A DNA stretch of 64,000 bases. Source: Distichodus sexfasciatus. Lineage: Eukaryota > Chordata > Actinopteri > Characiformes > Distichodontidae. Made by a program: the position numbers and the translations under genes. Positions 47,126-57,899 of the stretch are shown here, piece after piece (within the stretch, counting starts at the first letter, position 1; the number at the start of each line of letters is the position of its first letter). The DNA is taken from positions 3,309,123 to 3,373,122 of the forward strand of contig JAVGVS010000011.1 in NCBI GenBank assembly GCA_032718565.1, written 5' to 3'. The notes beneath the pieces were generated by a model. That model had not been told where the DNA came from, searched no databases, and saw only the letters and a list, made by a program, of their open reading frames with translations.

Positions 47126-47461
47126 GGCCGGCACGGTGGTGCAGTGTTTAGCGTTGTCGCCTCACAGCGAGAAGGTCCTGGGAGATCCCTGGGTCGGCCG
47201 TGGAGTTCTGTGTTGAGTTTGTGTGCTCTACCCGTGTTCGAGTGGGTTTTCTCCGGGTGCTCCGGTTTCCTTCCACAGTCCAAAAGTATGACTGTAGATT
47301 GATTGGTCACTCTAAAAATAGGCTGCATATGATGTGTGAGTGTGTTTGTGTGAGTGTGCATGCCCTGCGGTGTGTTGGTCCCCATCTCGTGCCACTCAGT
47401 TCCGGGATATGATCCGATCCCTGTGACTCCAATGGGGAATAAGTGGTTCAGATAATGAATG
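47126..47461 (+). repeat. SINE family A (DANA/mermaid-like), plus orientation
   Basis: Complete-looking: tRNA-like head GGCACGGTGGTGCAGTG-TTTAGC and CGCCTCACAGCGAGAAGGTC, body GGGTGCTCCGGTTTCC and CACAGTCCAAAAGTATGACT, tail AAGTGGTTCAGATAATGAATG. The B-box area (GGAGATCCCTGGGTC) is damaged. Confidence 0.85.
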
Positions 47462-47604
47462 TTGGGAGAAAAAGGAGCCGTAATTCCCCAAAAATTGGCC
47501 ATAAATGGATGAATCTTGCAGCAGTCAGATGTTTCTGTGGCTGAGTAGACTGTACTGCTTTCCCTGTTTATTTTCGCTCACTATCAGCACTGCTTTACTT
47601 CTTG

Positions 47605-47853
47605 AAAGTGAGTGATTATTTGTCATTGTGAACACACCACAGCACAGCACACAGTGCACCACAACCAAATGTGACCTCTGCATTTAACCCATCTGTGAAG
47701 GAGCAGTGGGCAGCTAACAAGCGCCCGGGGAGCAGTGCTTGGGGACGGTCCCTTGCTCATGAGTACCTCGGTGGTAACTTTACCGGCCCTGGACTCGAAC
47801 CTGCGACTTTCTGATCACGGGGCGAACACCCTACCGTTACGCCACCACCTGCC
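47605..47853 (-). repeat. SINE family B, full length, minus orientation
   Basis: Tail AGTGAGTGATTATTTGTCAT at left; head at right with B box (minus: GGTTCGAGTCC) and A-box side (minus: TGGCGTAACGGTAGGGTG). The best preserved copy here. It is the left part of a block duplicated at 52.2 kb. Confidence 0.9.
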
Positions 47854-47996
47854 TACTTCTTACAAAATGGATGGATTAATGCTGGTTCTGGACCAGGACT
47901 AGTCTTGGTTCTATGTTTAGAGGTAACAACGTTTAAAACTGACAGAAAAAACATATTTAAGAGTAAAAAGCAGGATATTTTGTCACTTCGCTACAG

Positions 47997-48273
47997 CAGG
48001 GGTTTTCAACCGGTGGTCCGCGGCCACCTCGTGGTCCGTGGCAGCAATGCAGGTGGTCCCTGACATTAAGTCCAGTTTCACTACTGAAATCACCTTTTAA
48101 GAATTATTATTTATTTTTCAAAATATTTTCAGATAATTTGGGCATCTTTATGAATAATAAATTTAATGCAAATATCTAAAGACTCCACACACACACACAC
48201 ACACACAGTGGGGCACAGACTACTGCTTAGTCTGAACGGTGGTCCCTGGGACAGAACAAGTTGAAAACCCCTG
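47997..48273. mobile_element. hAT-type MITE
   Basis: Inverted ends CAGGGGTTTTCAAC and GTTGAAAACCCCTG are perfect over 14 bp. Flanks CGCTACAG (47989-47996) and CTTTACAG (48274-48281) agree at 6 of 8 bases, fitting an aged hAT target duplication. A (CA)n run lies inside at 48187-48208. Confidence 0.8.
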
Positions 48274-48690
48274 CTTTACAGTGAAGCAGATAAAACATGA
48301 AGCAGACTGAGAGGAAAAATAGACTCTCAACTAAGTCTGACTAAAAGTTTGCTAATCTTCTAGGCTTGGATTTATCACGTCGGGAGTAAATGGCGCGTAC
48401 GCAAAATAGCCATGCAGAACTGAAGTGGGCAGAACTCTCATGGCCGGGTCAACATTGCTGCTCAAACACCGTTTTCCATCCTTTTGAGTCACGAGTATTT
48501 GAAGAAGAGCATTGCTTTTCATCTCACCAGTGTGTACATGTCCTGGTTCTGCGCTTGACTTCTTATGTTTGGAGGTAATGACGTTTAAAGTTAAATGCAA
48601 AAAAAAAAACACCCAGTTTCTTGACCTAAAAATAACACACCTTGGCCAATCCCCTACAACCATCAGAATCTGATAAAGCGTGAAGCAGAC

Positions 48691-49165
48691 AGTCTCTTTT
48701 CAACGCTGGACGACGGCGGAGACATGCTGCTCTCGCTGACAGTCCTCCATTGTATCTCACCTACGCAAACTTCTCGTCCATAGGTCAGGGTCCGGCTCAA
48801 GAATGACGCGGCCATTTAAAACTTAATCAGGAATTATTTGTACAAAAGACTCATTGAGATTTTAATCCAATAATAGTATAAATCGTCCAATCACATGGAG
48901 CCACGGCGTAATCACATTAAACATCTTGTGGGATCAAATGTCAGCACGTTGACCCTGTTGCTTCTTGCAGCGGGTGGTTATGGGTTTGCAGCATAGCACT
49001 CTGGTCGCCATAGATAACGACCAAGAGTGGACTGGTCATCAAGCATACCCAAGCATTTTGTGTGTGTTTTTATTTTATTTATTGATTTTTTAAGATTTAA
49101 TACTAAGAGTCTCCCTGATTGGCCCATTTACTTGGCTTTTATCTGAATGGATCAATCACATTTAT
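48691..49165. other. Intergenic DNA, no gene recognised
   Basis: Nothing recognised. Confidence 0.5.
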
Positions 49166-49167
49166 TT

Positions 49168-49469
49168 ATTCATTATCTGAACCGCTTAATCCCTATCGGA
49201 GTCGCAGGGACCGGAGCTTATCCTGGGCGGGCGCCAACACACTGCAGGTCGCAAACACTCTCAGTTACACCTTAGAGTCTCCAATCAACTAACATTGCAT
49301 GCTTTTGGACTGTGGGAAGAAACCGGCACACCTGAAGAAAGCCCACTCGAACATGGTTACAGCATGCAAACTCCACACAGAAAGGCCCTACGGCCAACCC
49401 GGGAATCGAACCCAGGACCTTTTCGCTGTGAGGCGGCAGCTCTGACCACTGCGCCACCGTGCCACCCGG
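49168..49469 (-). repeat. SINE family A, minus orientation
   Basis: ATTATCTGAACCGCTTAATC at the left (tail), then CTTTTGGACTGTGGGAAGAA, GGGAATCGAACCCAGGACCT (B box side) and TGCGCCACCGTGCCACC (head) at the right. Some internal loss. Confidence 0.85.
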
Positions 49470-49705
49470 CTCAATCACGTTCCATCTGAAATTTGCAGTT
49501 TGTGAGTATACAGACCTCTGGTTTAGTCTAGGAAAATGCATATTCATGAATCATTTTTCTACCTCCCCTTGCCCCAGTAGGCTGCGTGTGTGAGACATCC
49601 GCTCTCTTGTTTGTTCATTAATCTGGAATTTAGTGAGCATAAAACATGTGATGTGTTTTTCTAAACAGGCCTCTGTGATATTTGCTGTGTGTGATTTGTG
49701 TTAAG

Positions 49706-49914
49706 TGAAAGTGAGTGATTATTTGTCATTGTGAACACACCACAGACAAAAATGTGCCACCACAACAAAATGTGACCTCTACATTTGTCCCCTTCATGGG
49801 CTGCAGTGCTTGGGGACGGTACCTTGCTCATGAGTACCTCAGTGGTCTGGGATTTGAATCAGCAACCTTCCAATTACGGGCAGAACTTCCTAACCGTTAT
49901 GCTACCAACTGCCC
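49706..49914 (-). repeat. SINE family B, minus orientation
   Basis: AGTGAGTGATTATTTGTCAT tail, head ending ATGCTACCAACTGCCC; central part shortened. Confidence 0.8.
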
Positions 49915-50619
49915 CCTGGGTTCTGTTTGTAGGTGTGTTTCTCCACATATTTACTGATCTTTACTAAAGTGGGCGGGGTCAAGCAATAAAGGCCAGGGTC
50001 GAATTTCGGTCCCAGTCCACCCCTGATGACTGCTCCAACACAGACATGGGGGCAAGCTTCCAAGAAGCAACTCAACTGACCAACGTTATCATTTGGAACA
50101 CATTTTGTTGTTCAAATAATGCCAATTCGATTGTTTCTGGGAAGCCAGACGGGATGGTGGGGGAAACTGATTTTAACAATTACAGTCTAATTGATAAAGA
50201 CAGTGCTCTGTTCACTGATACACTCGAAACCAAACTGACTGACAACCTGATGCATTGCATTAAAGGGTTTTGAGAGGGAAAAAAAGCAAGAACCCTGGAA
50301 TCAATCCGCCCTCTAAGGGCCACGATTTCATGCAGCGCAATGCAAAAAAAAGAGAATAGCACTGCACAAAATACAGCCAACACGTTTACAGCACTTGGCA
50401 GACTATTTTATCCTGAGCAACTCGCATTCCCTAATAACAGCAACAGTTGCCCTGCAACTTCAGTGTCTTGCTTGGGGCACAGAGGTGGCAGTTCCTCTTG
50501 ATTTACTGCCAAATATTCTATTTCTAGGGCAATAACCCTCCTTTCATTTCTCCCTCCTTTCTTTCAAGGCCTAGAACAATTATAAACGGCATTACTGATG
50601 ATTAAATCCTTTGCACTTT

Positions 50620-50795
50620 AATCCAGAAATCAAAGTGACATGGAGACCAGCCATGTTGTATGGTTTGGAGACAGTGCCAACGAAGAAAAGACAGGAGGCA
50701 GAACTGGAGGTTGCAGAGCTCAAGATGTTGAGGTTCTCTTTGGGAGTGACGAGGATAGATAGGATCAGGAATGAGTTCATCAGAGGGACAGAAAA
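50620..50795 (+). mobile_element. LINE remnant, reverse-transcriptase C-terminal region
   Basis: The plus frame reads KVTWRPAMLYGLETVPTKKR, then LEVAELKMLRFSLGVTRIDR and IRNEFIRGT. This matches the RPAMLYG-E-W...LRW-GVT-DRIRNE-IRG signature of RTE/BovB-like and related non-LTR ORF2 C-termini. Only about 55 codons remain. Confidence 0.75.
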
Positions 50796-50799
50796 AGAA

Positions 50800-51066
50800 G
50801 GGTGTGAATGTGTGTGTGCCCTGCGTTGTGTTGGCGCCTGCCCAGAGCTGGTCCCTGCCTTGCACCCAAAAGTTGCCGGGATAGGCTCCGGTCCCCCCAC
50901 GAACCCAGTTGGGATTACAGCGGTTCGGAAAATGAATAAATGAATGTATATACTTCTGTGGTGTGTTGGCGCCTGCCCAGGGTTGGTCCCCGCCTGGCAA
51001 CCGTAGTTCCCTGGATACCCTCCGCGACCCCGGTTGGGATTAAGTGGTTCGGATAATGAGTGAATG
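50800..51066 (+). repeat. Two tandem SINE family A 3' tails
   Basis: The tail body GTGTTGGCGCCTGCCCAG occurs at 50828 and again at 50963, each followed by a degenerate ...GGTTGGGATTA-AG-GGTTCGGA-AATGA. The two copies lie head to tail, with ATGAATGTATATACTTCTG between. Confidence 0.75.
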
Positions 51067-52174
51067 CATATACTTTAACCAGCAGTAAATAAAGCTTTAT
51101 AGTATTTTTAACTTGGCCATGTCTCTATGAACGCAGCACCTGCTACTTCTGGACACACCAGGAAGGCTGCAGTTCTAGAATATGGAGGCACTGGAGGAGA
51201 ACGGGTTCTAGCAGCATCACGCTGAATTCTTTTCAAGTCTTGCCTCTTAGTTTGCATCTTTTCTTCTCCACCTCTGTGTTATGACCCTGTTGACGTTTAA
51301 CTGTTTAAATCTCTTTTTTGGTCCATTTTGAATAAGGTACAGAAGCTGCATAATCTTTATGCACGCCTTGATGTAGGTGTTACTCACTTTAGACGACATC
51401 TTCCTTAGTTACACAAATACATTTCACCTGAGAATGCTTAAATCCAATAACATTCATGTTTGTTAGTGTTGTAGTACGCGAGATCAGTGTGTGAAAGTCT
51501 TGGTCTAGTGTCGGACTCGGACGTACTGTATTTGGACTCAAGATTTTATTTCGAGGCCACAACTCTGAGAATATTCCTATTAAAACTCTTTAAAACTGAC
51601 GCAGGCACTTTGCGTTGTTTATTAATTAGTGTTTTAATAATTCAGAATCCCTTTAACTTACAGAAACCACACACATATACCGTCAGAAGCACAGGACTTT
51701 GCACTTTCCGGACATGATATTCATTCCTCTCTATGTGAAATTGTTTCTGAGCAATTACGTGCATAAAAACAAAAGTCGTTGTATGAAAATGCATTAATGA
51801 CATTATTTCTGATGTGAACACAAGCGTTAGCGCTGGCGACTCTCATATGGCACGCCATCATACGCAATAATGCCATTCTCTTCCAGAAAGGCCAAAATCA
51901 CCTCATTTTATGGGTCAAAATGAGCCCAAATTAGCTCAAAATTAACCAAAATTTTAATATCTCTTTTCAATTGATCCGATTTTTGTTTTTTCCATTTTAT
52001 AATGTTAGAGAGTAATCAATATGGAAAAAAGTTAGCAAATAATTTTATTCTGTATATTGATCCAAATGGATAAATAGGTGTTTCCGCCTGGCACCAACCT
52101 TATTTTGCTTCACAGCGCTAAGCCATAGAATGTCTCTGCAAACAGTGAGTTTGGTCTTGAGGAGTGTTTATTTA
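51067..52174. other. Intergenic DNA, no gene recognised
   Basis: 51485-51545 (GTCTTGGTCTAGTGTCGGAC) resembles a common fish transposon scrap. Otherwise unique. Confidence 0.45.
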
Positions 52175-52590
52175 AAAGTGAGTGATTATTTGTCATTGTG
52201 AACACACCACAACCAAATGTGAACTCTGCATTTGACCCATCCGTAAAGGAGCAGTGGGCAGCTAACAAGCGCCCTGGGAGCAGTGCTTGGGGACAGTACT
52301 CATGAGTACCTCAGTGGTAACTTCACCAGCCCTGGATTCGAACCTGCAACCTTCTGATCACAGGGCGAACACCCTATCGTTATGCCACCACCTGCCTACT
52401 TCTTACAAAATGGATGGATTAATGTTGGTTCTGGACCAGGACTAGTCTTGGTTCTATGTTTAGAGGTAACGACCTTTAAAACTGACAGAAAAAACATATT
52501 TAAGAGTAAAAAGCAGGAAACCTTTGTCTATTCGCTACAGCAGGGGTTTTCAACCAGTGGTCCGTGGCTGCAATGCAGGTGGTCCGTGAC
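52175..52590 (-). repeat. Duplicated block (partner of 47605-48064)
   Basis: Holds a SINE family B copy (52175-52396), 144 bp of flank (TACTTCTTACAAAATGGATG to the TTCGCTACAG target-site sequence) and the first 50 bp of the hAT MITE (CAGGGGTTTTCAACCAGTGG at 52541), in the same order and orientation as at 47.6 kb. Confidence 0.9.
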
Positions 52591-52767
52591 CACAACCAAA
52601 CGTGACCTCTGCATTTGACCCATCCATAAAGGAGCAGTGGGCAGCTAACAAGCACCCCAGGAGCAGTACCTTGCTCATGAGTACCTCAGTGGTAACTTTA
52701 CCGGCCCTGGATTTGAAGCTGCGACCTTCTGATCACGGGGCGAACACCCTACCGTTACGCCACCAGT
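52591..52767 (-). repeat. SINE family B, tail-truncated
   Basis: Starts inside the element (CACAACCAAACGTGACCTC) immediately after the MITE fragment and runs to the head (GTTACGCCACCAG). Confidence 0.8.
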
Positions 52768-54304
52768 TTGATTAAAAACTTAACGTTCAGTGCACTCACC
52801 GCATCTCACGGTGCCTTTAAGCCGTCATACTAACACACTGCACATTACATGAAATAGATATCTAGATGTTCCTTTTACATCTATGGCATTCATCAGCCGC
52901 TCTTATCCAGAGTGCCTCACATTGTCGCTGGAGCAACTTGGGGTTAAGGGTCTTGCTCAGGGGCTCGATGCTGGTAGTTCTGATAGTAAACCAGAGTTGA
53001 AACTGGAATCTACGACCTCTGGGTTTTGTTGTTTGGATGTGTATCCTTACACTAGATCACCTGCACCCTACTCTAATTCACATCGACTGCATTTGCACAC
53101 TGCATAGATAACATTTGTTTTGGGATTTATTACCTTAGATTTACCCTTTTCATATATTTCTTTTATGTATTTGCTTTTTCACACAGTCTCCGGACCTACT
53201 CGGGCTACATTTTACTAGGAGTTTTATAACTGGGTTTGTGACAAAGAACCATGAAAATATTTTGTAAGTTTCCCCAGACTGTAAGCAACTTTAATTTCCA
53301 CAATTACCCTGCACCATAATCTGTAACACAGAACCCAAACAAACCAGTATGTTGGCGTTGAGCTACTTCCTTAACCCTCTCGTGCATGACTTGTGATTCA
53401 TGGAATTGTTTTTTTTTCCTCACGGTGTTGAATTTCAGTGTCCAAACAGAAGATATTTAGATTAAAATAGCTGCCATCTCATGGGTTAAAGCCGCAAATG
53501 CGCAACCGTCGTTCTTCATGCTTTTTTAAATCAACACCATTAACTGATGCCCAGCAGAATACGGCTGATCTTTGAGTTACAACACACACATGCTAACACA
53601 CATGTGCGCCTCTTTTTCCCAGGAAGACTATCAGGTTTTTATTCACGCGTGAACCAAGCAAACTGCTCAGAGAGACGGCCAAAAGAGAGAGACATTTTAC
53701 AGACCATTTTTCTTGTAAACTTTCTTTATTGGAAAACCATAGGCCCTGTCACCACCCAGGGGCCAAATGACACGAGCAAAGGAAAAAAAGGGTTAAATAC
53801 TATAAATCACATGGTTTAAAACCTATATATATGGTGGTCTGGGTTACAGCACAGCAGTGGGTAAGTAAAGCCATTGTTTTACACCGTCGTGGCAGGACAT
53901 CCTTAAAGGAGGTCCGGCGTAACCTCGCTGATGAATAACAGGCCTCCAGGGCCGTCCAGAGGGAGCAGGAGAGTTGAGTTACAACTCGATTTGGACGACT
54001 TTGGAGAGGTTCTGCTAAAATATGTGATTGAGAAGTTCATTAAAATGATTGACGCTGAACTTGGGGGTGGACCGAGCCCATAAAGAGACCAGTGAGGGGG
54101 GAAAAAATGGTTTTGCATGCGCACAAGATGTTTTTGTGCGTGCATGAGAAATGATCTTGCAAAATTCTTTCAGGTACTCACATATCCATCGTCAGTGTTG
54201 ACTACATTTAATGCTACTGGTATAAAGACATAGTTCATGTGCTTGCAACTATCAATTCAGAACATCATTTAAATTCTCAACTTCTGAAAACATCTGCTCA
54301 CATG
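52768..54304. other. Intergenic DNA, no gene recognised
   Basis: The piece 52883-53060 (CTCTTATCCAGAGTGC... GCTCGATGCTGGTAG... GAATCTACGACCTCTGGG) is like the repeat tails often found near fish retroelements. Nothing else recognised. Confidence 0.4.
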
Positions 54305-55590
54305 AAAAAATAAATCACTTAATAAAGAGATGTTTTCATGTGAGCACAAAATGTTTTCACGCAAGAAAGATGTTTTCATATGCACACAAAATGTTCTCAT
54401 GCACACGCAAAAACATCTCTTGCTTACGCAAAAACTTCCTGCGCAGAGAGAAAAATTTTTTTGCTTACGTGAAAACATCCTGTCCCTACGCAAAAACATC
54501 TAATGCTCAGGTCAAAACATTTCACGCCTACGCAAAAACAACTCGCACTACGGTCAAAACATCTCGCCTACGCAAAAACATCTTGCGCTCAGGCCAAAAC
54601 ATCTCGTGCCTACGCAAAAACATCTCGCGCTCAGGCCAAAACATCTCGTGCCTACGCAAAAACATCTAATGCTCAGGTCAAAACATCTCGTGCCTACACA
54701 AAAACAACTCGCACTACGGTCAAAACATTGCGCCTACGCAAAAATATCTCGCGCTCAGGCCAAAACATCTCGTGCCTAAGCAAAAAAAAAAATCTCGTGC
54801 TCAAGTCAAAACATCTCGTGCCTACGCAAAAACATCTCACGCTCAGGTCAAAACATCTCATGTCTACGCAAAAACATCTCACGCTCAGGTCAAAACATCT
54901 CGTGCCTACGCAAAAACATCTCACACTCAGGTCAAAACATCTCGTGCCTACGCAAAAATATCTCACGCTCAGGTCAAAACATCTCGTGCCTAAGCAAAAA
55001 CGTCTCAAGCTCAGGTCAAAACATCTCGTGCCTAAGCAAAAACATCTCACGCTCAGGTCAAAACATCTCATGCCTACGCAAAAACAATTTGCACTAAGGT
55101 CAAAACATCGTGCCTATGCAAAAACATCTCGCGCTCAGGCCAAAACATCTCGTGCCTACGCAAAAACATCTCACGCTCAGGTCAAAACATCTTGTGCTTA
55201 CGCAAAAACGTCTCACGCTCAGGTCAAAACATCTCGTGCCTAAGCAAAAACGTCTCAAGCTCAGGTCAAAACATCTCGTGCCTAAGCAAAAACGTCTCAC
55301 GCTCAGGTCAAAACATCTCATGTCTACGCAAAAACATCTCACGCTCAGGTCAAAACATCTCGTGCCTAAGCAAAAACATCTCACGCTCAGGTCAAAACAT
55401 CTCGTGCCTAAGCAAAAACATCTCACGCTCAGGTCAAAACATCTCATGCCTAAGCAAAAACATCTCACGCTCAGGTCAAAACATCTTGTGCCTAAGCAAA
55501 AACATCTCACGCTCAGGTCAAAACATCTCATGCCTAAGCAAAAAAAAGATCTTGTGCTCAAGCCAAAACATCTCAAAAACATCTTTATTT
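54305..55590. repeat. Tandem array of a 42-bp unit built from two 21-bp halves
   Basis: From about 54490 the array alternates half A (CTCACGCTCAGGTCAAAACA-T) and half B (CTCGTGCCTAAGCAAAAACA-T); the halves agree at 14 of 21 positions. About 26 units are present. The left edge (54305-54490) is degenerate, with units such as AAATGTTTTCACGCAAGAAA, and the right side is more uniform. The unit length is divisible by 3 and contains no stop in several frames, so long ORFs appear on both strands; these are artefacts unless transcription is shown. Confidence 0.97.
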
Positions 55591-56395
55591 TTTTCATCTC
55601 AGTGATCCCTTTAGAGGCCCTGTAGGAGTGAGACAGTGCATTTTATGTAATAAATACAGTACAAATCAATGTAAAGTCATTTTAAACACTGACAAACAGC
55701 GATGTGTAGCTGAACCGGAGAGGAATAAAGTCACAGCAATGCACCGTTTTTTTTTTCCCAAGCTGCTGCGTGTGAAACACTTTTCCTTTCCTCTTTGGCA
55801 GCAACTCATAACACATGGCATTACAAAAGTGAGCTTCGACACCAGCCTGGAGCCTCTGCCACGTCGGCGGGATAAACAGCCGCCAGCGTCGTGCCGCTTC
55901 GAGTGGCCTCATTATCGCTAATGTTTTAATGGAGCTGAAAGGGGGGAAAACAGCCTGCATCAACCCTACAGGCACTTAGCAGAGCGAGAACATCAGTGTC
56001 ATTAGTGTTAGTGGATCTGTACATGTGGAAATACCATTTTCACTGCAATTTCAAGGACTTTTAGGGCTGCTGGGCACCTTTCTCTTTCCTTTTTTTAACC
56101 GCCGACGCAGACGGCAGCCTCAACGTCAAGACTTTTACGTAAGCCACAGTACTTCAGAAATGAAATGACAGGGAGAGTGAAGGACTAATAAAGCAAATAA
56201 GGTCGATAATAACTAGCAGTTATGGCAGTTCAGCTGTGCTTGTGTGTTTTGGCCCAAAAGTGTGTTGGCAACGTCTGCATGTAGGTTCGGGGAATAACAA
56301 AACACAGATCTCTCTCCAAATCCGAATGTTCTAGTGGTAAAAAAGTGAGTTGTTTTTGAACTGATCAGGCGCTAATGCGGCCAAAAAGCCTAAAA
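55591..56395. other. Downstream flank of tmtc3, no gene recognised
   Basis: Unique sequence with no coding signal. TTTATT at 55582-55587 (minus AATAAA) could be a distant poly-A signal. Confidence 0.4.
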
Positions 56396-56799
56396 TTCTT
56401 TATTAACTTTCATTCGCCGCTGGCCGCGTTGCCTTTCCCAAACCAAACCCCAGCATCACGGCAACGTACAGGATTTCTTCATTAAAGACGCGGCACATCC
56501 AAACGAGCAACTTTTACGAAACGTGAAACACGAGAGATGAAATGCTCCCACCGCACTCCATAAAGAGGAAAATCTGGGGTTGGGTGAGAAACATTGTTTA
56601 GCGGAACGTTGCCGCGAGTGCAGCGAGGCGTGACCACGCTGTCTACAACAAAATAGCGTTATTTTGAAAGGAGGGGCTTTACGGAAGCATGCAGGCAGGA
56701 ACCAGGGACGGGCAGATGAACGAATAACGTCTTGGTGAGGTCTACAACCCCACATGATGTCAGAGCGCCTTATTTAAAACTCTAACACCACCAGGTGAA

Positions 56800-56900
56800 G
56801 ACGAAGGAGGGATGGGGGGGGTTAGAGAGGGAGAGATGGGGGAAGGAGGGAGCGAGGGAGGGATGGAGCGAGGGAGGGACGGAGGGAGGGGGTTGAGAGG
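56800..56900. repeat. GGGA-type purine minisatellite
   Basis: G-rich purine text such as GAGGGAGGGATGGAGCGAGG repeated over about 100 bp, with G runs of 3-8, so G-quadruplex or triplex formation on the plus strand is possible. Confidence 0.85.
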
Positions 56901-57169
56901 GCAGCACCAGACAAACAGGAGGTGAGGACGGAGGTGGTGGAAGGGTCAGCGGTGGCGTGAGAGGCCATCCTGAGTGTAGCTCTCTGCTCGTGGGCCGGAC
57001 TGCATCGCTCCTGCACTCGTTTCCTCTAATTGTGTGGGAATGTGATGGATAGGTCTTAAAGAGCTGACAGTGGAAATGTGACTAATCTCTTACACAAGTC
57101 TTAAAAAGTCATCCTCCAGTGATTCAAATTTCATAAAGAAAAAACATTACACAAAAAATACCACATAAA

Positions 57170-57600
57170 GGTACGTGTGTGTGTGTGTGTGTGTGTGTGT
57201 GTACATACATATCTGTGTGTATGAGTATGTGTACATGTGTGTGCAAGCGTGTGTATGTGCGAGTGCACGAGTGGGAGTGTGTATATGTGATGACTGAGTG
57301 TGTGAGTGCATGTCTGTGTGCGGATTGCAAGTGTGTGTGACTGCATGGGATGTGAGATTGTGGTCGTGTATTAGATTTGCGAGTGTGTTGCAAGCGTTTG
57401 TGTTGGTTGCGAGTGCATGAGATTGTGTGTGTGTGTTAGTTGCAAAGTTGTGCGAGTGCATGAGTGTGTTGTGTGAATGTGTGTGATTGTGTGGGTGAGT
57501 GCATGCATGTGTATGTATGGGTGCGAGTGTGCAAGTGTGTGTAGAAGTGTGCGAGTTGCAAGTGTTTGAGTGCGAGTGGCACATGTGCTAGTGTGTGTTT
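57170..57600. repeat. Imperfect (TG)n tract
   Basis: A perfect GT run at 57175-57201 continues as about 400 bp of GTGTGAGTGCATG-type variants. Frames across it on the minus strand (His/Thr rich) are artefacts. Confidence 0.95.
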
Positions 57601-57899
57601 GTGATGTTTTGCTGCATTCATGGTAAAAGTCTGTACACTCAGTACCTCAAGTTGTGCTTGTCCCCTGCTCCCGGCCTGCACCTGCCTCGCATCGCTTAAT
57701 TAAAGCCATGAGAAACGCGAGTCCGGCACGCGCCGCGAGCACATCCACCTTAAACCAACAAACAAACAAACAAACGCCCCAGGCTGCTGCATGCATAAAC
57801 AAGTAGGCCTTGTTTAGGTCAACAGCACCTCCTCCTCCTCCTCCTCGCCGTGCAGTAAACAGCTAGGGTCCAGCAGTCTAGCGGCGCAACTAAAGCAGG

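Larger units (their letters stand above)
46380..48690 (+). repeat. Degenerate long-period repeat block
   Basis: Related segments recur at irregular spacing: AACTGTGAAGCAGGCCAAG (46726), AACATGTAGCAGATAAATC (46978), TACAGTGAAGCAGATAAAA (48277), AAAGCGTGAAGCAGACAGTC (48675); also CCATTTACTTTCATTCATCT (46468), CTGTTTGCCTTCATTCATCT (46790), CTCATTTGCTTTCACTCCTT (47031); and TATGTTTAGAGGTAACAACG (47911), TTATGTTTGGAGGTAATGAC (48563). SINEs and a MITE have since inserted. Confidence 0.55.
56399..57899 (-). other. tmtc3: Probable tmtc3 3' UTR
   Basis: Runs downstream of the tmtc3 stop codon. TTTATT at 56399-56404 (minus AATAAA) is a candidate poly-A signal, giving a 3' UTR of about 1.5 kb. It includes an imperfect (TG)n block (about 57170-57600), a purine-rich minisatellite (56800-56900) and short CAAA and CTC runs (57756-57774, 57829-57847). 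The end is unproven. Confidence 0.4.

Noticed and set aside
54340..55625. Long ORFs on both strands (up to 246 codons) in the 54-55.6 kb region
   Set aside because: They follow the 42-bp tandem unit, whose length is divisible by 3 and which lacks stops in several frames; no start context or splice signal supports a gene.
57124..57584. His/Thr-rich minus-strand frames
   Set aside because: Translations of the TG tract.
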